Positions 17,920 through 27,422 of a DNA stretch of 64,000 bases are shown piece after piece. Under the pieces are notes generated by a model, which saw only the letters and a program-made list of their open reading frames with translations, was not told the origin of the DNA and did not search any database. Source of the stretch: Thalassolituus sp034111725 (GTDB taxonomy: Bacteria > Pseudomonadota > Gammaproteobacteria > Pseudomonadales > Oceanobacteraceae); NCBI RefSeq assembly GCF_034111725.1, contig NZ_JAWUWR010000051.1, positions 49,957-113,956 on the forward strand, written 5' to 3'. Position numbers and translations under genes: made by a program. Each line of letters begins with the position of its first letter. The first letter of the stretch is position 1.

Positions 17920-18943
17920 CCAAAGGTTTTAATTCAGTCATCGGCCAACGCGGAACTGCCGTTACTGCAAGGTCTGAACATTCGCCAGCGAGTAAACGTT
18001 GCGTACCCGCGTAGGCAATCATAGCGCCATTGTCTGTACACAATTCAGGGCGAGGGTAATAGACCTCCCCCCCCAACTCGGCCGCCGTTTCTTGCAAGCG
18101 TGCCCGCAAAGAACGATTAGCACCGACCCCACCGGCAATAATTAAACGGTAAATACCCGTTTGCTTCATCGCCCGTCGACATTTAATGGCTAACGTTTCA
18201 ACCACAGCATCTTGGAAACCAGCAGAAATATCTGCTTTATCGGTATCACACAGCACGCCATCTTCGGCACAATCAAGAATGGTTGTACGCGTAAAGGTTT
18301 TTAAACCACTAAAACTAAAATCTAAGCCCGGACGATCTGTCATTGGTCGAGGAAAACGAAAACGCTTAGCATTTCCCGAATCAGCCAAACGACTAAGTTC
18401 AGGCCCTCCTGGATAAGGTAAGCCCATCATTTTAGCGGCTTTATCGAACGCTTCACCGGCAGCATCATCTAATGACTCACCTAATAAGGTGTACTGACCA
18501 ATGCCTTCAACTTGCACCAACTGGGTATGACCACCAGATACAAGCAGTGCAATAAACGGAAACTCTGGTGCATTTTCTTCCAGCATAGGCGCCAATAAAT
18601 GGCCTTCCATATGATGCACACCCACCGCTGGAATCCCGAGAGCCCACGCCAAACTGCGACCTAAGCACGCACCGACCAACAAAGCGCCCACTAAGCCTGG
18701 TCCGCGCGTAAAGGCAACACCGTCGAGATCAGCCAACGTCAAACCAGCTTCAACCATAACCTCACGAATGAGGGGCATAGCCTTGCGTACATGATCGCGT
18801 GACGCTAATTCAGGCACAACACCGCCATATTCCGCATGAACGGCTATTTGCGTATAAATTCGATGTGACAGCAGCCCAAGCTCACTGTCATATAAGGCAA
18901 TACCGGTCTCGTCACATGACGTTTCCAGTCCCAGAACCCGCAT
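17903..18943 (-). CDS. tsaD: tRNA N6-adenosine threonylcarbamoyltransferase TsaD
   Basis: TsaD transfers threonylcarbamoyl from TC-AMP to A37 of ANN-decoding tRNAs, together with TsaB and TsaE. The 346-residue protein opens LGLETSCDETGIALYD and has the metal-binding HMEGH motif (His111, His115), LLVSGGHTQL, and the later IAGGVGANRSLR nucleotide-binding segment. It is divergent from rpsU, the usual gammaproteobacterial arrangement. Motifs and length are complete. Confidence 0.97.
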   Translation of the reverse strand: MRVLGLETSCDETGIALYDSELGLLSHRIYTQIAVHAEYGGVVPELASRDHVRKAMPLIREVMVEAGLTLADLDGVAFTRGPGLVGALLVGACLGRSLAWALGIPAVGVHHMEGHLLAPMLEENAPEFPFIALLVSGGHTQLVQVEGIGQYTLLGESLDDAAGEAFDKAAKMMGLPYPGGPELSRLADSGNAKRFRFPRPMTDRPGLDFSFSGLKTFTRTTILDCAEDGVLCDTDKADISAGFQDAVVETLAIKCRRAMKQTGIYRLIIAGGVGANRSLRARLQETAAELGGEVYYPRPELCTDNGAMIAYAGTQRLLAGECSDLAVTAVPRWPMTELKPLDAKHG

Positions 18944-19046
18944 AAACTACCCCTACAACGGTTTAGCCGACCATGATACTGCCAGCAGCCAGCAGGCGCT
19001 AGCGAAGGCTTCAACTGTGGCCTTTAAACCAATTCCAAACTACGCT

Positions 19047-19075
19047 TTGCAATCTGGATGCAAAAGCTTTAGAAT
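19047..19075 (+). promoter_or_regulatory. Sigma-70 promoter candidate for rpsU-dnaG-rpoD group
   Basis: TTGCAA (19047-19052) and TAGAAT (19070-19075) are separated by exactly 17 bases, in the tsaD-rpsU divergent gap. Transcription would begin near 19082, about 65 bases before the rpsU start. Confidence 0.6.
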
Positions 19076-19145
19076 GCCCGCCCTCTGACTGGGGCCATGA
19101 TTCCCCCCCAGAATAAACGAATTGACTAAATACGTAGGTGATTGG

Positions 19146-19361
19146 ATGCCAGCTGTAAAAGTTAAAGAAAACGAGCCGTTTGACGTTGCGTTACGCCGCT
19201 TCAAGCGTTCATGTGAAAAAGCCGGTGTACTGTCTGAAGTACGTCGTCGTGAACACTACGAAAAGCCAACCTGGATCCGCAAGCGTAAAGCAGCGGCTGC
19301 AGTAAAGCGTCACCTGAAGAAAGTACAGCGCGAACAGCGTAAAATGGTGCGTTTGTACTAA
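19146..19361 (+). CDS. rpsU: 30S ribosomal protein S21
   Basis: The 71-residue basic protein contains KENEPFDVALRRFKRSCEKA and VRRREHYEKPT, nearly identical to known S21. It helps initiation by promoting mRNA-16S rRNA pairing. The ATG at 19146 gives the exact family length and has AGGTGA 5 bases upstream; an upstream in-frame start at 19122 would add eight residues not found in S21. It heads the classical macromolecular synthesis group with dnaG and rpoD, here with yqeY inserted after it. Confidence 0.97.
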   Translation: MPAVKVKENEPFDVALRRFKRSCEKAGVLSEVRRREHYEKPTWIRKRKAAAAVKRHLKKVQREQRKMVRLY

Positions 19362-19385
19362 TACAGGTTTTTCGAGGAGTTTGTT

Positions 19386-19829
19386 ATGAGCTTGATAGCG
19401 ACCATCAAAGATGCCGTAAAGGCAGCGATGCGCGCAAAAGATAAGCAACGCCTAACTGCGCTGCGTTCTATTCAAGCTGAATTCAAACGCATAGAAGTGG
19501 ATGAGCGCATCGAAGTGGATGATGCTCGAGCTCTTGCGGTTCTCGATAAAATGACCAAACAGCGTCGTGACTCCCTATCTCAGTATCGGGAAGCAGGACG
19601 CGATGATCTGGCAGATATCGAACAGTTCGAAATTGACGTACTGCACGAATTTTTGCCAGAAGCCTTGAGCGAAGAAGAGTTGGCCAAACTGGTGGCTGAT
19701 GCCGTTGCACAGTCCGGTGCTGCAAGTATGCAGGACATGGGCAAAGTCATGGGCATCCTAAAACCACAGGTGCAAGGTCGTGCCGATATGGCGCAGATCA
19801 GTCAACTAGTGAAGTCTCAACTGGGCTGA
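19386..19829 (+). CDS. yqeY: GatB/YqeY domain protein
   Basis: The 147-residue helical protein matches the YqeY family: it starts SLIATIKDAVKAAMRAKDK, has the central TKQRRDSLSQYREAGRDDLAD segment, and ends in the small domain GKVMGILKPQVQGRADM. This domain also occurs as the tRNA-binding tail of GatB amidotransferase subunits, but the free-standing protein has no proven role. It sits between rpsU and dnaG, as in Pseudomonas. GAGGAG lies 6 bases before the ATG, and a terminator follows. Confidence 0.93.
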   Translation: MSLIATIKDAVKAAMRAKDKQRLTALRSIQAEFKRIEVDERIEVDDARALAVLDKMTKQRRDSLSQYREAGRDDLADIEQFEIDVLHEFLPEALSEEELAKLVADAVAQSGAASMQDMGKVMGILKPQVQGRADMAQISQLVKSQLG

Positions 19830-19848
19830 TTCAGCTGCGGGCAATGCT

Positions 19849-19881
19849 AAAAGCGCTATTAACCTGTTAATGGCGCTTTTT
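19849..19881 (+). terminator. Terminator or attenuator between yqeY and dnaG
   Basis: AAAAGCGC (19849-19856) pairs with GCGCTTTT (19873-19880), extended by ATTAA/TTAAT inside, then a short T run. In E. coli a terminator between rpsU and dnaG lowers primase expression, and this hairpin could do the same. Confidence 0.75.
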
Positions 19882-19970
19882 GCGTTTCTGACGTTTAGGA
19901 TTATAACCATTCGGTCTACACTAACCGATCCCGAACCATCATCCCGGTAACCAGAGAAGCAATCAGCACC

Positions 19971-21800
19971 ATGGCAGGCCGTATCCCCCAGAGCTTTATT
20001 GACGAATTACTCGCCCGCCTTGATGTCATCGATGTGGTAGATAGTCGCGTAAAGTTGAAAAAAACGGGAAAGAATTACTCCGCCTGCTGCCCTTTTCATA
20101 ACGAAAACACGCCGTCATTTACCGTAAGCCCCGACAAACAGTTTTATTATTGCTTTGGTTGTGGCGCGTCCGGCACAGCACTTAAATTCGTTATGGAATA
20201 CGATGGTCTGAGTTTTCCTGATGCTGTAGAAAAACTTGCCTCTCAAGCTGGCCTAGAAGTACCCAAAGAACAAATCAGTCACGATGCCCGCCAAGAACAA
20301 CAGCACCAAGGATTGTTCAAGCGAATGGAAGCCGCCAGCCAATATTTCGAACAAATGCTACGTCAGCATGAGCAACGCGGGCGGGCGGTCGATTATTTAA
20401 AAAATCGCGGTTTATCTGGCAAAGCAGCAAAATTCTTTGGTATTGGTTACGCGCCTCCGGGCTGGGATGGATTACAAGCCGAACTAGGAACAGATAAAGA
20501 AGCACTTCGTGAATTGGTAACCTGCGGCATGCTGATCGAAAAAGAAGACGGTCGAACTTACGATCGTTTTCGTGATCGCATTATGTTCCCTATTCGCGAT
20601 GCGCGCGGACGTTTCATCGCCTTTGGCGGTCGCGTATTAGGCGACGAAAAACCCAAATATTTAAATTCGCCAGAAACACCAATATTCCAAAAAGGTCGTG
20701 AACTATATGGCCTTTATGAAGCACGAAAAATTCGCCAGAAACTGACGCGTTTTATTATTGTCGAAGGTTACATGGACGTTGTCGCACTGGCTGAATATGG
20801 CATTCATTACGCCGTCGCCACACTCGGCACCGCGACCAGCGAACACCATTTACGACGTTTATTTAAAATCGTACCCGAAGTTATTTTTTGCTTCGATGGC
20901 GACAACGCTGGGCGCACAGCAGCAGCACGAGCAATGGAAACCGTATTGCCCGTATTGAGCGACGGCGTACAAGCACGTTTTTTATTCCTGCCCGACGGCG
21001 AAGATCCCGATACACTGGTGCGCCAAGAAGGTAAAGCAGCCTTTGAAGAACGGTTAAATAAAGCGGTGCACTTGCCAGAATTTTTATTCGAATTTCTAAA
21101 GAAACAGGTCGACTTTGACACCCTAGACGGCAAAGCACGATTAGATCAACTGGCGGCGCCGCTCATTAATAAACTGCCCGCAGGCATGTTAAAAAAATTA
21201 ATGAAAAAGCGCCTAGAAGATGAAATCGGCATGAGTAGCGAAGCACTCGCCGATATGGATAACCGCCCTGCTGCTCCCGCAAATATCGATTATGATTTAC
21301 CGCCGGATGAGCCGAGCATTAACATTAGCGACTACATTCCGAATAGCGAAATAGAACAGCACCCATTAGCACCCTCTGTATATAAATCGCTTGCGCAATT
21401 GGTACGCCAGCCGAGCCTAGCACAACAGCTCGAATTGCCTGATGCAGAACCCGAAACGGAATACGAACGCCTGCTCTTGGAAGTTATTCGCAAACTGAAA
21501 CAAGCACCACAACAAGGCAGCGTCGGCTTACTTATTCAATGGATAGGAACGCCCTATCAAGCTGAATTACAACAGATGGCAGAAAGCAGCTCCGACGGCC
21601 AGATTCCGCCGAGCGCTAACGATATTAACGATGTACTGAAACGCATGGGAGCGCGCCATCTCGATGTCGAACTCAACAAGCTCAAAGCAAAATTCGAACG
21701 AGGAGAAAAGCTCTCCACCGAAGAAAGGCAAAGGCTGCAAGAATTAAAACGCCAGCGCCACGAAATGAACAAAAAACGTACAAATATTTATCGGCGCTGA
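19971..21800 (+). CDS. dnaG: DNA primase DnaG
   Basis: Primase makes RNA primers for replication. The 609-residue protein shows the three expected parts: a CHC2 zinc-binding module (Cys40, His43, Cys61, Cys64 in CCPFHNE...YYCFGCGASG), a TOPRIM catalytic core with FIIVEGYMDVVAL (conserved Glu) and FCFDGDNAGRTAA (DxD-type metal site), and a divergent C-terminal helicase-binding region beginning near residue 430. That last part is Pro/Glu-rich and less conserved. rpoD follows after 223 bases in which I see no further gene or clear terminator. Confidence 0.97.
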   Translation: MAGRIPQSFIDELLARLDVIDVVDSRVKLKKTGKNYSACCPFHNENTPSFTVSPDKQFYYCFGCGASGTALKFVMEYDGLSFPDAVEKLASQAGLEVPKEQISHDARQEQQHQGLFKRMEAASQYFEQMLRQHEQRGRAVDYLKNRGLSGKAAKFFGIGYAPPGWDGLQAELGTDKEALRELVTCGMLIEKEDGRTYDRFRDRIMFPIRDARGRFIAFGGRVLGDEKPKYLNSPETPIFQKGRELYGLYEARKIRQKLTRFIIVEGYMDVVALAEYGIHYAVATLGTATSEHHLRRLFKIVPEVIFCFDGDNAGRTAAARAMETVLPVLSDGVQARFLFLPDGEDPDTLVRQEGKAAFEERLNKAVHLPEFLFEFLKKQVDFDTLDGKARLDQLAAPLINKLPAGMLKKLMKKRLEDEIGMSSEALADMDNRPAAPANIDYDLPPDEPSINISDYIPNSEIEQHPLAPSVYKSLAQLVRQPSLAQQLELPDAEPETEYERLLLEVIRKLKQAPQQGSVGLLIQWIGTPYQAELQQMAESSSDGQIPPSANDINDVLKRMGARHLDVELNKLKAKFERGEKLSTEERQRLQELKRQRHEMNKKRTNIYRR

Positions 21801-22023
21801 TCAGAATTTATCTGTGTCAGCACCTTGAAATTAGATCGATCAGACCCAAACTTTACCTCATACACAGCGCGAACCGACACTACCTGCCAAATCCCATGGA
21901 AAAGCTGCAAATAATGCCAGCATTCGGAGGGAACAATACGCCGTGGTGCTGGCCTAACGTTAGCTTAAAAGTTATACTTCGGCGTTTTACTTCCGCCTTA
22001 GAAAAACGGAAAATAGGGCTTCT

Positions 22024-23859
22024 ATGTCAGCGAATACGCAACAATCCCGTCTTAAAGAACTTATTGCCAAGGGTAAGGAACAGGGTTACCTAACCTACGC
22101 CCAGGTAAACGACCACTTGCCGGACGATATTGCCAATCCGGATCAGGTCGAAGACATCATCCGCATGATCAACGATATCGGTATTCCGGTATCCGAGGTT
22201 GCGCCTGATGGTGATTCGCTATTCATGTCTGATGCGGCAGATGACGCAGCAGCTGAAGAAGCCGCCGCCGCATTAGCACTTGTCGATTCAGATGTGGGCC
22301 GCACCACAGACCCAGTTCGTATGTATATGCGTGAAATGGGTACTGTTGAGCTGCTGACTCGCGAAGGCGAAATTGTCATTGCGAAACGTATCGAAGAAGG
22401 TATTCGCGAAGTGATGTCAGCATTGGCCTATTTCCCAGGCGCCGTGCAAACCATCATGAACGCTTTCAAAGAAGCCGAAGAAGATCCAAATCGCGTTGGC
22501 GACATCTTCAGTGGTTTTATCGATCCTTCTGACGAAGATCCAGAACCAGGTGTTCAAGCCGGTGCCGCCGCTCCTGTTGCTGACGATACAAGCGACGATG
22601 ATAACGATTCTGATAGCGACGATGACGAAAGCGAAAGCGAAGACACTGGTATCGACTTAACCGAAGTTATCCGTCGCTTCGATGAAATCAGAGACGCCAA
22701 TATCGATATGGTGGCGGCGATCGAAAAACACGGTCGTGCTAGCAAGCAAGCAGAAGAAGCTATTTCTCGCCTAGCGGAATTATTCGCTCCGATTAAATTA
22801 ACGCCAAAACATTTTGAAGCGTTAGTGAACGGTGCGCGCGAAGCCCTTGATGCCATTCGTCATCAAGAACGCCAAATCATGGTTATGATGACGCGTAAAT
22901 GCGGTATGAACCGTAAGGACTTTATTACCGGTTACCAAGGTAATGAAACCAACAATCAGTGGATTACCGACCTAATTGAAGCAGGCCATGCCTACTCCGA
23001 TAAACTGGATACCTACCGTTTTGATATTTTCCGTGCGCAAAAGAAAATTAAATCTGTAGAAGATCGTGTAAGCCTGTCGATTGCTGAAATTAAAGAAGTT
23101 AACCGTCGTGTTTCTATCGGTGAAGCTCGTGCTCGCCGCGCCAAAAAAGAAATGGTGGAAGCGAACTTACGTCTGGTTATCTCGATTGCGAAAAAATACA
23201 CCAACCGTGGTTTGCAGTTCCTCGACCTTATTCAAGAAGGCAACATCGGCTTAATGAAAGCCGTTGATAAATTCGAATACCGTCGTGGTTATAAGTTCTC
23301 AACTTATGCAACTTGGTGGATTCGTCAGGCTATCACCCGTTCGATTGCCGACCAAGCGCGTACTATCCGTATTCCGGTACACATGATCGAAACCATCAAC
23401 AAACTGAACCGTATCTCTCGTCAGATGCTGCAGGAGATGGGTCGTGAGCCGACGCCAGAAGCATTGGCAGAGCGCATGGAAATGCCAGAAGACAAGATTC
23501 GCAAAGTGCTGAAAATTGCTAAAGAGCCGATCTCTATGGAGACGCCGATTGGTGATGACGAAGATTCACACTTGGGTGACTTTATTGAAGATACTCAATC
23601 AGAATCGCCAATGGATACAGCAACCGCTGAAGGTCTGACCGAAGCAACTCGTTCTGTATTAGCAGGACTTACCGCTCGCGAAGCCAAAGTATTGCGTATG
23701 CGTTTTGGTATCGATATGAACACTGACCACACGTTAGAAGAAGTGGGTAAACAGTTCGACGTAACGCGTGAGCGTATTCGTCAGATCGAAGCCAAAGCGT
23801 TGCGCAAGTTGCGTCACCCTAGCCGCTCTGATCACCTGCGTAGCTTCATCGACGAATAA
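22024..23859 (+). CDS. rpoD: RNA polymerase sigma factor RpoD (sigma-70)
   Basis: The 611-residue housekeeping sigma factor has region 1.1 at the N-terminus, region 1.2 (DPVRMYMREMGTVELLTREG), a non-conserved region with a strongly acidic Asp/Ser tract near residues 186-208, region 2 (NLRLVISIAKKYTNRGLQF and YKFSTYATWWIRQAITR), region 3, and region 4 with the helix-turn-helix VTRERIRQIEAKALRKLR. Size and order fit gammaproteobacterial sigma-70. An AGGG site precedes the ATG by 5 bases. A strong terminator follows 17 bases downstream. Confidence 0.98.
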   Translation: MSANTQQSRLKELIAKGKEQGYLTYAQVNDHLPDDIANPDQVEDIIRMINDIGIPVSEVAPDGDSLFMSDAADDAAAEEAAAALALVDSDVGRTTDPVRMYMREMGTVELLTREGEIVIAKRIEEGIREVMSALAYFPGAVQTIMNAFKEAEEDPNRVGDIFSGFIDPSDEDPEPGVQAGAAAPVADDTSDDDNDSDSDDDESESEDTGIDLTEVIRRFDEIRDANIDMVAAIEKHGRASKQAEEAISRLAELFAPIKLTPKHFEALVNGAREALDAIRHQERQIMVMMTRKCGMNRKDFITGYQGNETNNQWITDLIEAGHAYSDKLDTYRFDIFRAQKKIKSVEDRVSLSIAEIKEVNRRVSIGEARARRAKKEMVEANLRLVISIAKKYTNRGLQFLDLIQEGNIGLMKAVDKFEYRRGYKFSTYATWWIRQAITRSIADQARTIRIPVHMIETINKLNRISRQMLQEMGREPTPEALAERMEMPEDKIRKVLKIAKEPISMETPIGDDEDSHLGDFIEDTQSESPMDTATAEGLTEATRSVLAGLTAREAKVLRMRFGIDMNTDHTLEEVGKQFDVTRERIRQIEAKALRKLRHPSRSDHLRSFIDE

Positions 23860-23876
23860 GTTGTTGATAAAGTTCA

Positions 23877-23904
23877 TAAAAAACCCAGCTTAGCTGGGTT
23901 TTTT
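23877..23904 (+). terminator. Intrinsic terminator after rpoD
   Basis: AAAAAACCCAGCTTAGCTGGGTTTTTT forms a compact stem with a short loop and T6 tail. Confidence 0.95.
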
Positions 23905-23908
23905 ATGG

Positions 23909-23938
23909 CTGGCACTTCGTAAAAATGCTGCTTATAAT
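23909..23938 (+). promoter_or_regulatory. Promoter candidate for tRNA-Ile(CAU)
   Basis: A perfect TATAAT (23933-23938) with CTGGCA 18 bases upstream (23909-23914) would start a transcript about 100 bases before the tRNA. Confidence 0.5.
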
Positions 23939-24041
23939 GCGTGCCAAGAAAACTGCTAGGACGCGAAAACATATTCTCTCCTATGCCGTTAGCTCAATCG
24001 TTCTATCACCTTGTGAATCATAGAACGTCTGCAATATCGTA

Positions 24042-24118
24042 GGGCCTTTAGCTCAGTTGGTTAGAGCACGCGACTCATAATCGCTAGGTCCCCGGTTCGA
24101 GTCCGGGAAGGCCCACCA
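24042..24118 (+). tRNA. tRNA-Ile2 (anticodon CAU, lysidine type)
   Basis: The 77-base gene folds as a full cloverleaf: acceptor GGGCCTT/AAGGCCC, D arm with AGCTCAGTTGGTTAGAGC, anticodon stem GCGAC with loop TCATAAT, T arm with GGTTCGAGTCC, and an encoded CCA. The CAU anticodon could mean Met or Ile2. The anticodon arm GCGACTCATAATCGC equals that of E. coli tRNA-Ile2, and the C4-G69 and C5-G68 pairs are determinants for the lysidine synthetase TilS, so Ile2 (reading AUA) is preferred over elongator Met. Confidence 0.88.
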
Positions 24119-24262
24119 ATCCGATTAGTATCTTCTTGTTTTAAAAATATGAGCGCGTGCGACCCAGCTCTTTAGCTGCCTAGATCCCCTTGGGGTTCGA
24201 GTCCGGGAAGGCCCACCATTCCGATTAGTATCTTCTTGTTTTAAAAATATGAGCGCGTGCGA
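24094..24262 (+). repeat. 100-bp-period direct repeat carrying a decayed second tRNA 3' end
   Basis: Bases 24094-24162 recur at 24194-24262 with one mismatch in 69. Each copy begins in the T arm of the tRNA (GGTTCGAGTCCGGG), runs through the CCA end and 44 bases of flank. The 31 bases between the copies still show tRNA scraps (TTTAGCT and CTAGATCCCC resemble the D-arm and variable region). The simplest reading is a tandem tRNA duplication whose second copy lost most of its 5' half. An integration-site (att) duplication is the alternative. Confidence 0.85.
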
Positions 24263-24271
24263 TATTAAGTA

Positions 24272-26209
24272 TTAACACTTAAACTCTACCCTATCCCGCC
24301 CTAGCTCTTTCGCGCGATACAAGTGCTCATCGGCTTCTTGCAGCAACTCAGCAACATCAATGCCCCGCTCATTCCCGTCTCTACTGGCGATGCCAATACT
24401 GATGGTGAGTGCCACTCGTTCGCCTTGTACCACAACGGCTTCGCTACGAAAATTAGTCAGTATTTTCTCAGCTATATACTTAGCAGCACTGACGGATGTA
24501 TCCGGCAGCACAACTACAAATTCTTCACCGCCATAACGAAATACACGATCTTGCGGGCGCTTCACACACGCCTGAATACGCTCGCTGGCTTGTCGTAAAC
24601 ATTCATCACCAAAAATATGTCCGTACTTATCATTGAGCTGTTTAAAATGATCCAGATCTAAAATCAATAACGACAAAGTAATTGCTTTACGGTCCGCTAA
24701 CCTTTGTTGCTCATCTAAGCACTCATCCAAATGACGACGATTATGCAATCCCGTTAATGCATCGGTAGTGCTGATTTTTTTCAGTAACGAGTTAGCGTTT
24801 TCCAACTCTTGGGTACGCATTTTCACAAGGTGATCAAGACGAATATTTTGCGCCAATTGAGCATCTAATAACTGATCTTTGGCATTAGCCGACTCTGCTT
24901 GCACTTGCTCCAACAAATCACGATCCATGGCAATACGCATCGATAGCGCAAAGGCAAACAGCAACACCTCAACTAAGGTAGCCACCATCATAGCGTTATC
25001 GACGAGTGTACTTGCCGGTATGATATTAAGGCGCGATAAAATTACGGCTGAAGAAGCAAATACTAAGCTAAAGCTAGCGAAGAAAATGACTTTTGCCGGT
25101 GGATAGCGATCCTTTAAGCGCACGAACACGAGAATACTATTAATGATAAAAGTAATTAACGACATCGCTAAAGTAACTACCGTGACCACCGCAAAAGGAA
25201 AGAAAAACGAAGCGACGACAGCAACAACACATAAACCAACAAATATCGCCTGCATACGCCCTAAGCGTGGATACTCCTCGGCAATATTGAGCAACCGCGT
25301 AATGAACATAGCACCAATCATATTGGTGATATTTAACGCCACAGGTAAGCTGACACTGTTCCAATAAATGGCGTTAGGCCATAACCACTGAAACGCCTGA
25401 CCGCTGATACTGGCATGCACAATCGTCAGTATCAAAGTAAACAAACCAAAATATAAAAAGCCAAAATCACGAACGGATGCAAAAATCAGAACGTGATAAA
25501 GCCCAATCAGAACCAAAGCGCCAAAATAGAAACCCGTTAGTGTCGAATCTTTATCAATATGTTCAGCCAGCGCTTGGCGCTTCCACACCACCAATGGCAT
25601 CTGTAATGAGGTTTCGGATTGCACTCGAATGACAACGTCCAAGTAACCTGACGTAATATCGTTTAAGGGAATGAGAAAGGTTCTGTGCAACATGGGACGC
25701 TGTGAAAATGGCATGGCATCACCTAAACGCCATTCGCGTAAAACCTGACCATCCCGCTGCAGATATACGTCAACATGATTCAATAATGGGTTACTGATTT
25801 CAATCACGCTGTCAGAAAAGTCATCGCGGTTGCCTTCTAACCCCAGATGTATCCAGTAGGCTTGCTCTCCATAACCAAACTGTAGGGGATTCGCTTGCGC
25901 GGCCTGCCACTCTGCCAACGGCGGCAATTGTTCTAAGGTCAGCTCCGCGCTAGGATCAACGAGGTAACTCACCGCAGATATTGGGTACTCTCTACTATTG
26001 TCAGCCGACAAGCGCAGAACATCCGCCCGAGTTAACGAAGTAATCAGAATTAGTGTAAAGAATATAAATGCAGCACCGACGGTAGATGCCCGACAACGGA
26101 AAAGCTTCACGCTTCCGATAACCCCCAATTGGCCCAAACAGTGGCATAAAATAACAATAGCGTATTGATTGGCGCTATCCGACCATTTGATCGCAGAAGT
26201 TAGACTCAT
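24272..26209 (-). CDS. Diguanylate cyclase with 7TMR-DISM sensor
   Basis: The 645-residue membrane protein has an N-terminal hydrophobic segment, a periplasmic beta-rich 7TMR-DISM extracellular domain (about 70-200, with the typical YGEQAYWIHLGLEGN and SNPLLNHVDVYL segments), seven transmembrane helices (about 225-430), a short coiled-coil linker, and a C-terminal GGDEF domain. The active-site motif is GGEEF (in RYGGEEFVVVLP) and an inhibitory RxxD I-site (RPQD) lies five residues before it, so c-di-GMP synthesis with product inhibition is expected. It starts 25 bases after an AraC gene on the same strand and is probably co-transcribed. The exact start is uncertain; the signal segment also fits a start about 30 codons downstream. 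Confidence 0.9.
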   Translation of the reverse strand: MSLTSAIKWSDSANQYAIVILCHCLGQLGVIGSVKLFRCRASTVGAAFIFFTLILITSLTRADVLRLSADNSREYPISAVSYLVDPSAELTLEQLPPLAEWQAAQANPLQFGYGEQAYWIHLGLEGNRDDFSDSVIEISNPLLNHVDVYLQRDGQVLREWRLGDAMPFSQRPMLHRTFLIPLNDITSGYLDVVIRVQSETSLQMPLVVWKRQALAEHIDKDSTLTGFYFGALVLIGLYHVLIFASVRDFGFLYFGLFTLILTIVHASISGQAFQWLWPNAIYWNSVSLPVALNITNMIGAMFITRLLNIAEEYPRLGRMQAIFVGLCVVAVVASFFFPFAVVTVVTLAMSLITFIINSILVFVRLKDRYPPAKVIFFASFSLVFASSAVILSRLNIIPASTLVDNAMMVATLVEVLLFAFALSMRIAMDRDLLEQVQAESANAKDQLLDAQLAQNIRLDHLVKMRTQELENANSLLKKISTTDALTGLHNRRHLDECLDEQQRLADRKAITLSLLILDLDHFKQLNDKYGHIFGDECLRQASERIQACVKRPQDRVFRYGGEEFVVVLPDTSVSAAKYIAEKILTNFRSEAVVVQGERVALTISIGIASRDGNERGIDVAELLQEADEHLYRAKELGRDRVEFKC

Positions 26210-26234
26210 TCCACATTAATATTGTTACTTTAGG

Positions 26235-27269
26235 TCAGGAAGCCGTTGGGGCGGCCTGATACTGTGTTGGTAGGAGTCCTGTCCAGCGCTTGAACGCAGC
26301 ACGAAAGCTGGCAATATCTTGATAGCCGCAACGCATTCCAATGTCGTTAATGGTTAAGTTACCTTGCTGTAGCAAACGCAGAGCGAGCTGAAGGCTATGT
26401 TCTTCTTGCAAACTCTTGAAGCTGTATCCAACCGACTCAAGTTTACGGCGCAATGTACGAGCTGACATTTTCAGAGTTTCAGCGGTCAGTTCTAGCGTTA
26501 ATCGAGTATCTTCATTGCGCACTAAGACTTCCCTTACCTGCCACACAATATCTCCTTGCCGAACCCGAACCAAACGTTCCGCTTCAATACGACAAACATG
26601 GAGTACTTGTTTGCGTGCCACCGGATTGGCGAGTGGTAATGGCCGTTTTAACGTGTCGAGTTTTAGCGTTAATCGCGTTTTAGGCGCTGAAAAGTGCACT
26701 GGACACTGAAGTAATAAACGATACCGATCAGCATAAGTTGGCGCTGGAAAAGCGAAATCGACTGCCTCGAAATGAATGTCTTCGCTTAATAAATCACGAA
26801 TCTGTGTCTGTAGACTTGCCGTCAATACCTCATAAGCAAAACGCAAACTCAGAGGGAACTCTTGAGCATCGTGAGTGGAGACTTCGATATGACATAGCTC
26901 ACCCACAATATTCGTTGCTAAGTCGAAGCGACTGCGCACCAGAGAGCGCATGTCATTCGCGGTTGCCAGAGCCTGGCCAAGTGTGCGACTCGTCAGCAAG
27001 GCGCCCGACAACATGCCCCAGCGCGATAAATTAAGCGCAGCACCGAGAGTAAGTCCCAAATCCCGCTGCGGCGCTAAGCGATAAATATTGCGATAGATAA
27101 TATCGAACTGGCGCAACGACACACGGGTATCAGGATCAAATACTTGAGCTTCTGTTAAGCCAACCCCAAACAGCCACTGCCTAGCGCTAATATCTTGTGT
27201 TTGCATGAATTCATGAATCAAAAACAACTCGGCGCCAGGGTAGATTGCGTGGTCTTGATATTCCGCCAT
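26235..27269 (-). CDS. AraC family transcriptional regulator
   Basis: The 344-residue protein has an N-terminal ligand-binding domain of the PF12625 type and a C-terminal double helix-turn-helix (MSARTLRRKLESVGYSFKSL and NDIGMRCGYQDIASFRAAFK, ending with RWTGLLPTQYQ). Relatives often control fatty-acid, sterol or amino-acid catabolism. It is divergent from the desaturase gene, with a 153-base shared upstream region, and upstream of the diguanylate cyclase, so either could be a target. The ligand is unknown. Confidence 0.88.
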   Translation of the reverse strand: MAEYQDHAIYPGAELFLIHEFMQTQDISARQWLFGVGLTEAQVFDPDTRVSLRQFDIIYRNIYRLAPQRDLGLTLGAALNLSRWGMLSGALLTSRTLGQALATANDMRSLVRSRFDLATNIVGELCHIEVSTHDAQEFPLSLRFAYEVLTASLQTQIRDLLSEDIHFEAVDFAFPAPTYADRYRLLLQCPVHFSAPKTRLTLKLDTLKRPLPLANPVARKQVLHVCRIEAERLVRVRQGDIVWQVREVLVRNEDTRLTLELTAETLKMSARTLRRKLESVGYSFKSLQEEHSLQLALRLLQQGNLTINDIGMRCGYQDIASFRAAFKRWTGLLPTQYQAAPTAS

Positions 27270-27422
27270 TCATCATGCCTCTTTTGCGTCAATCTCTTCG
27301 CGAATAAGCCCTTAAGGGGCCACCAATGATAGGTTTTACGGCCAAATTATAACTAGGTGCTAGCCACTTTTACCATTAACCGTTCTAATATTGCCTATAT
27401 TGCACCTAGCGGAACACGATTT

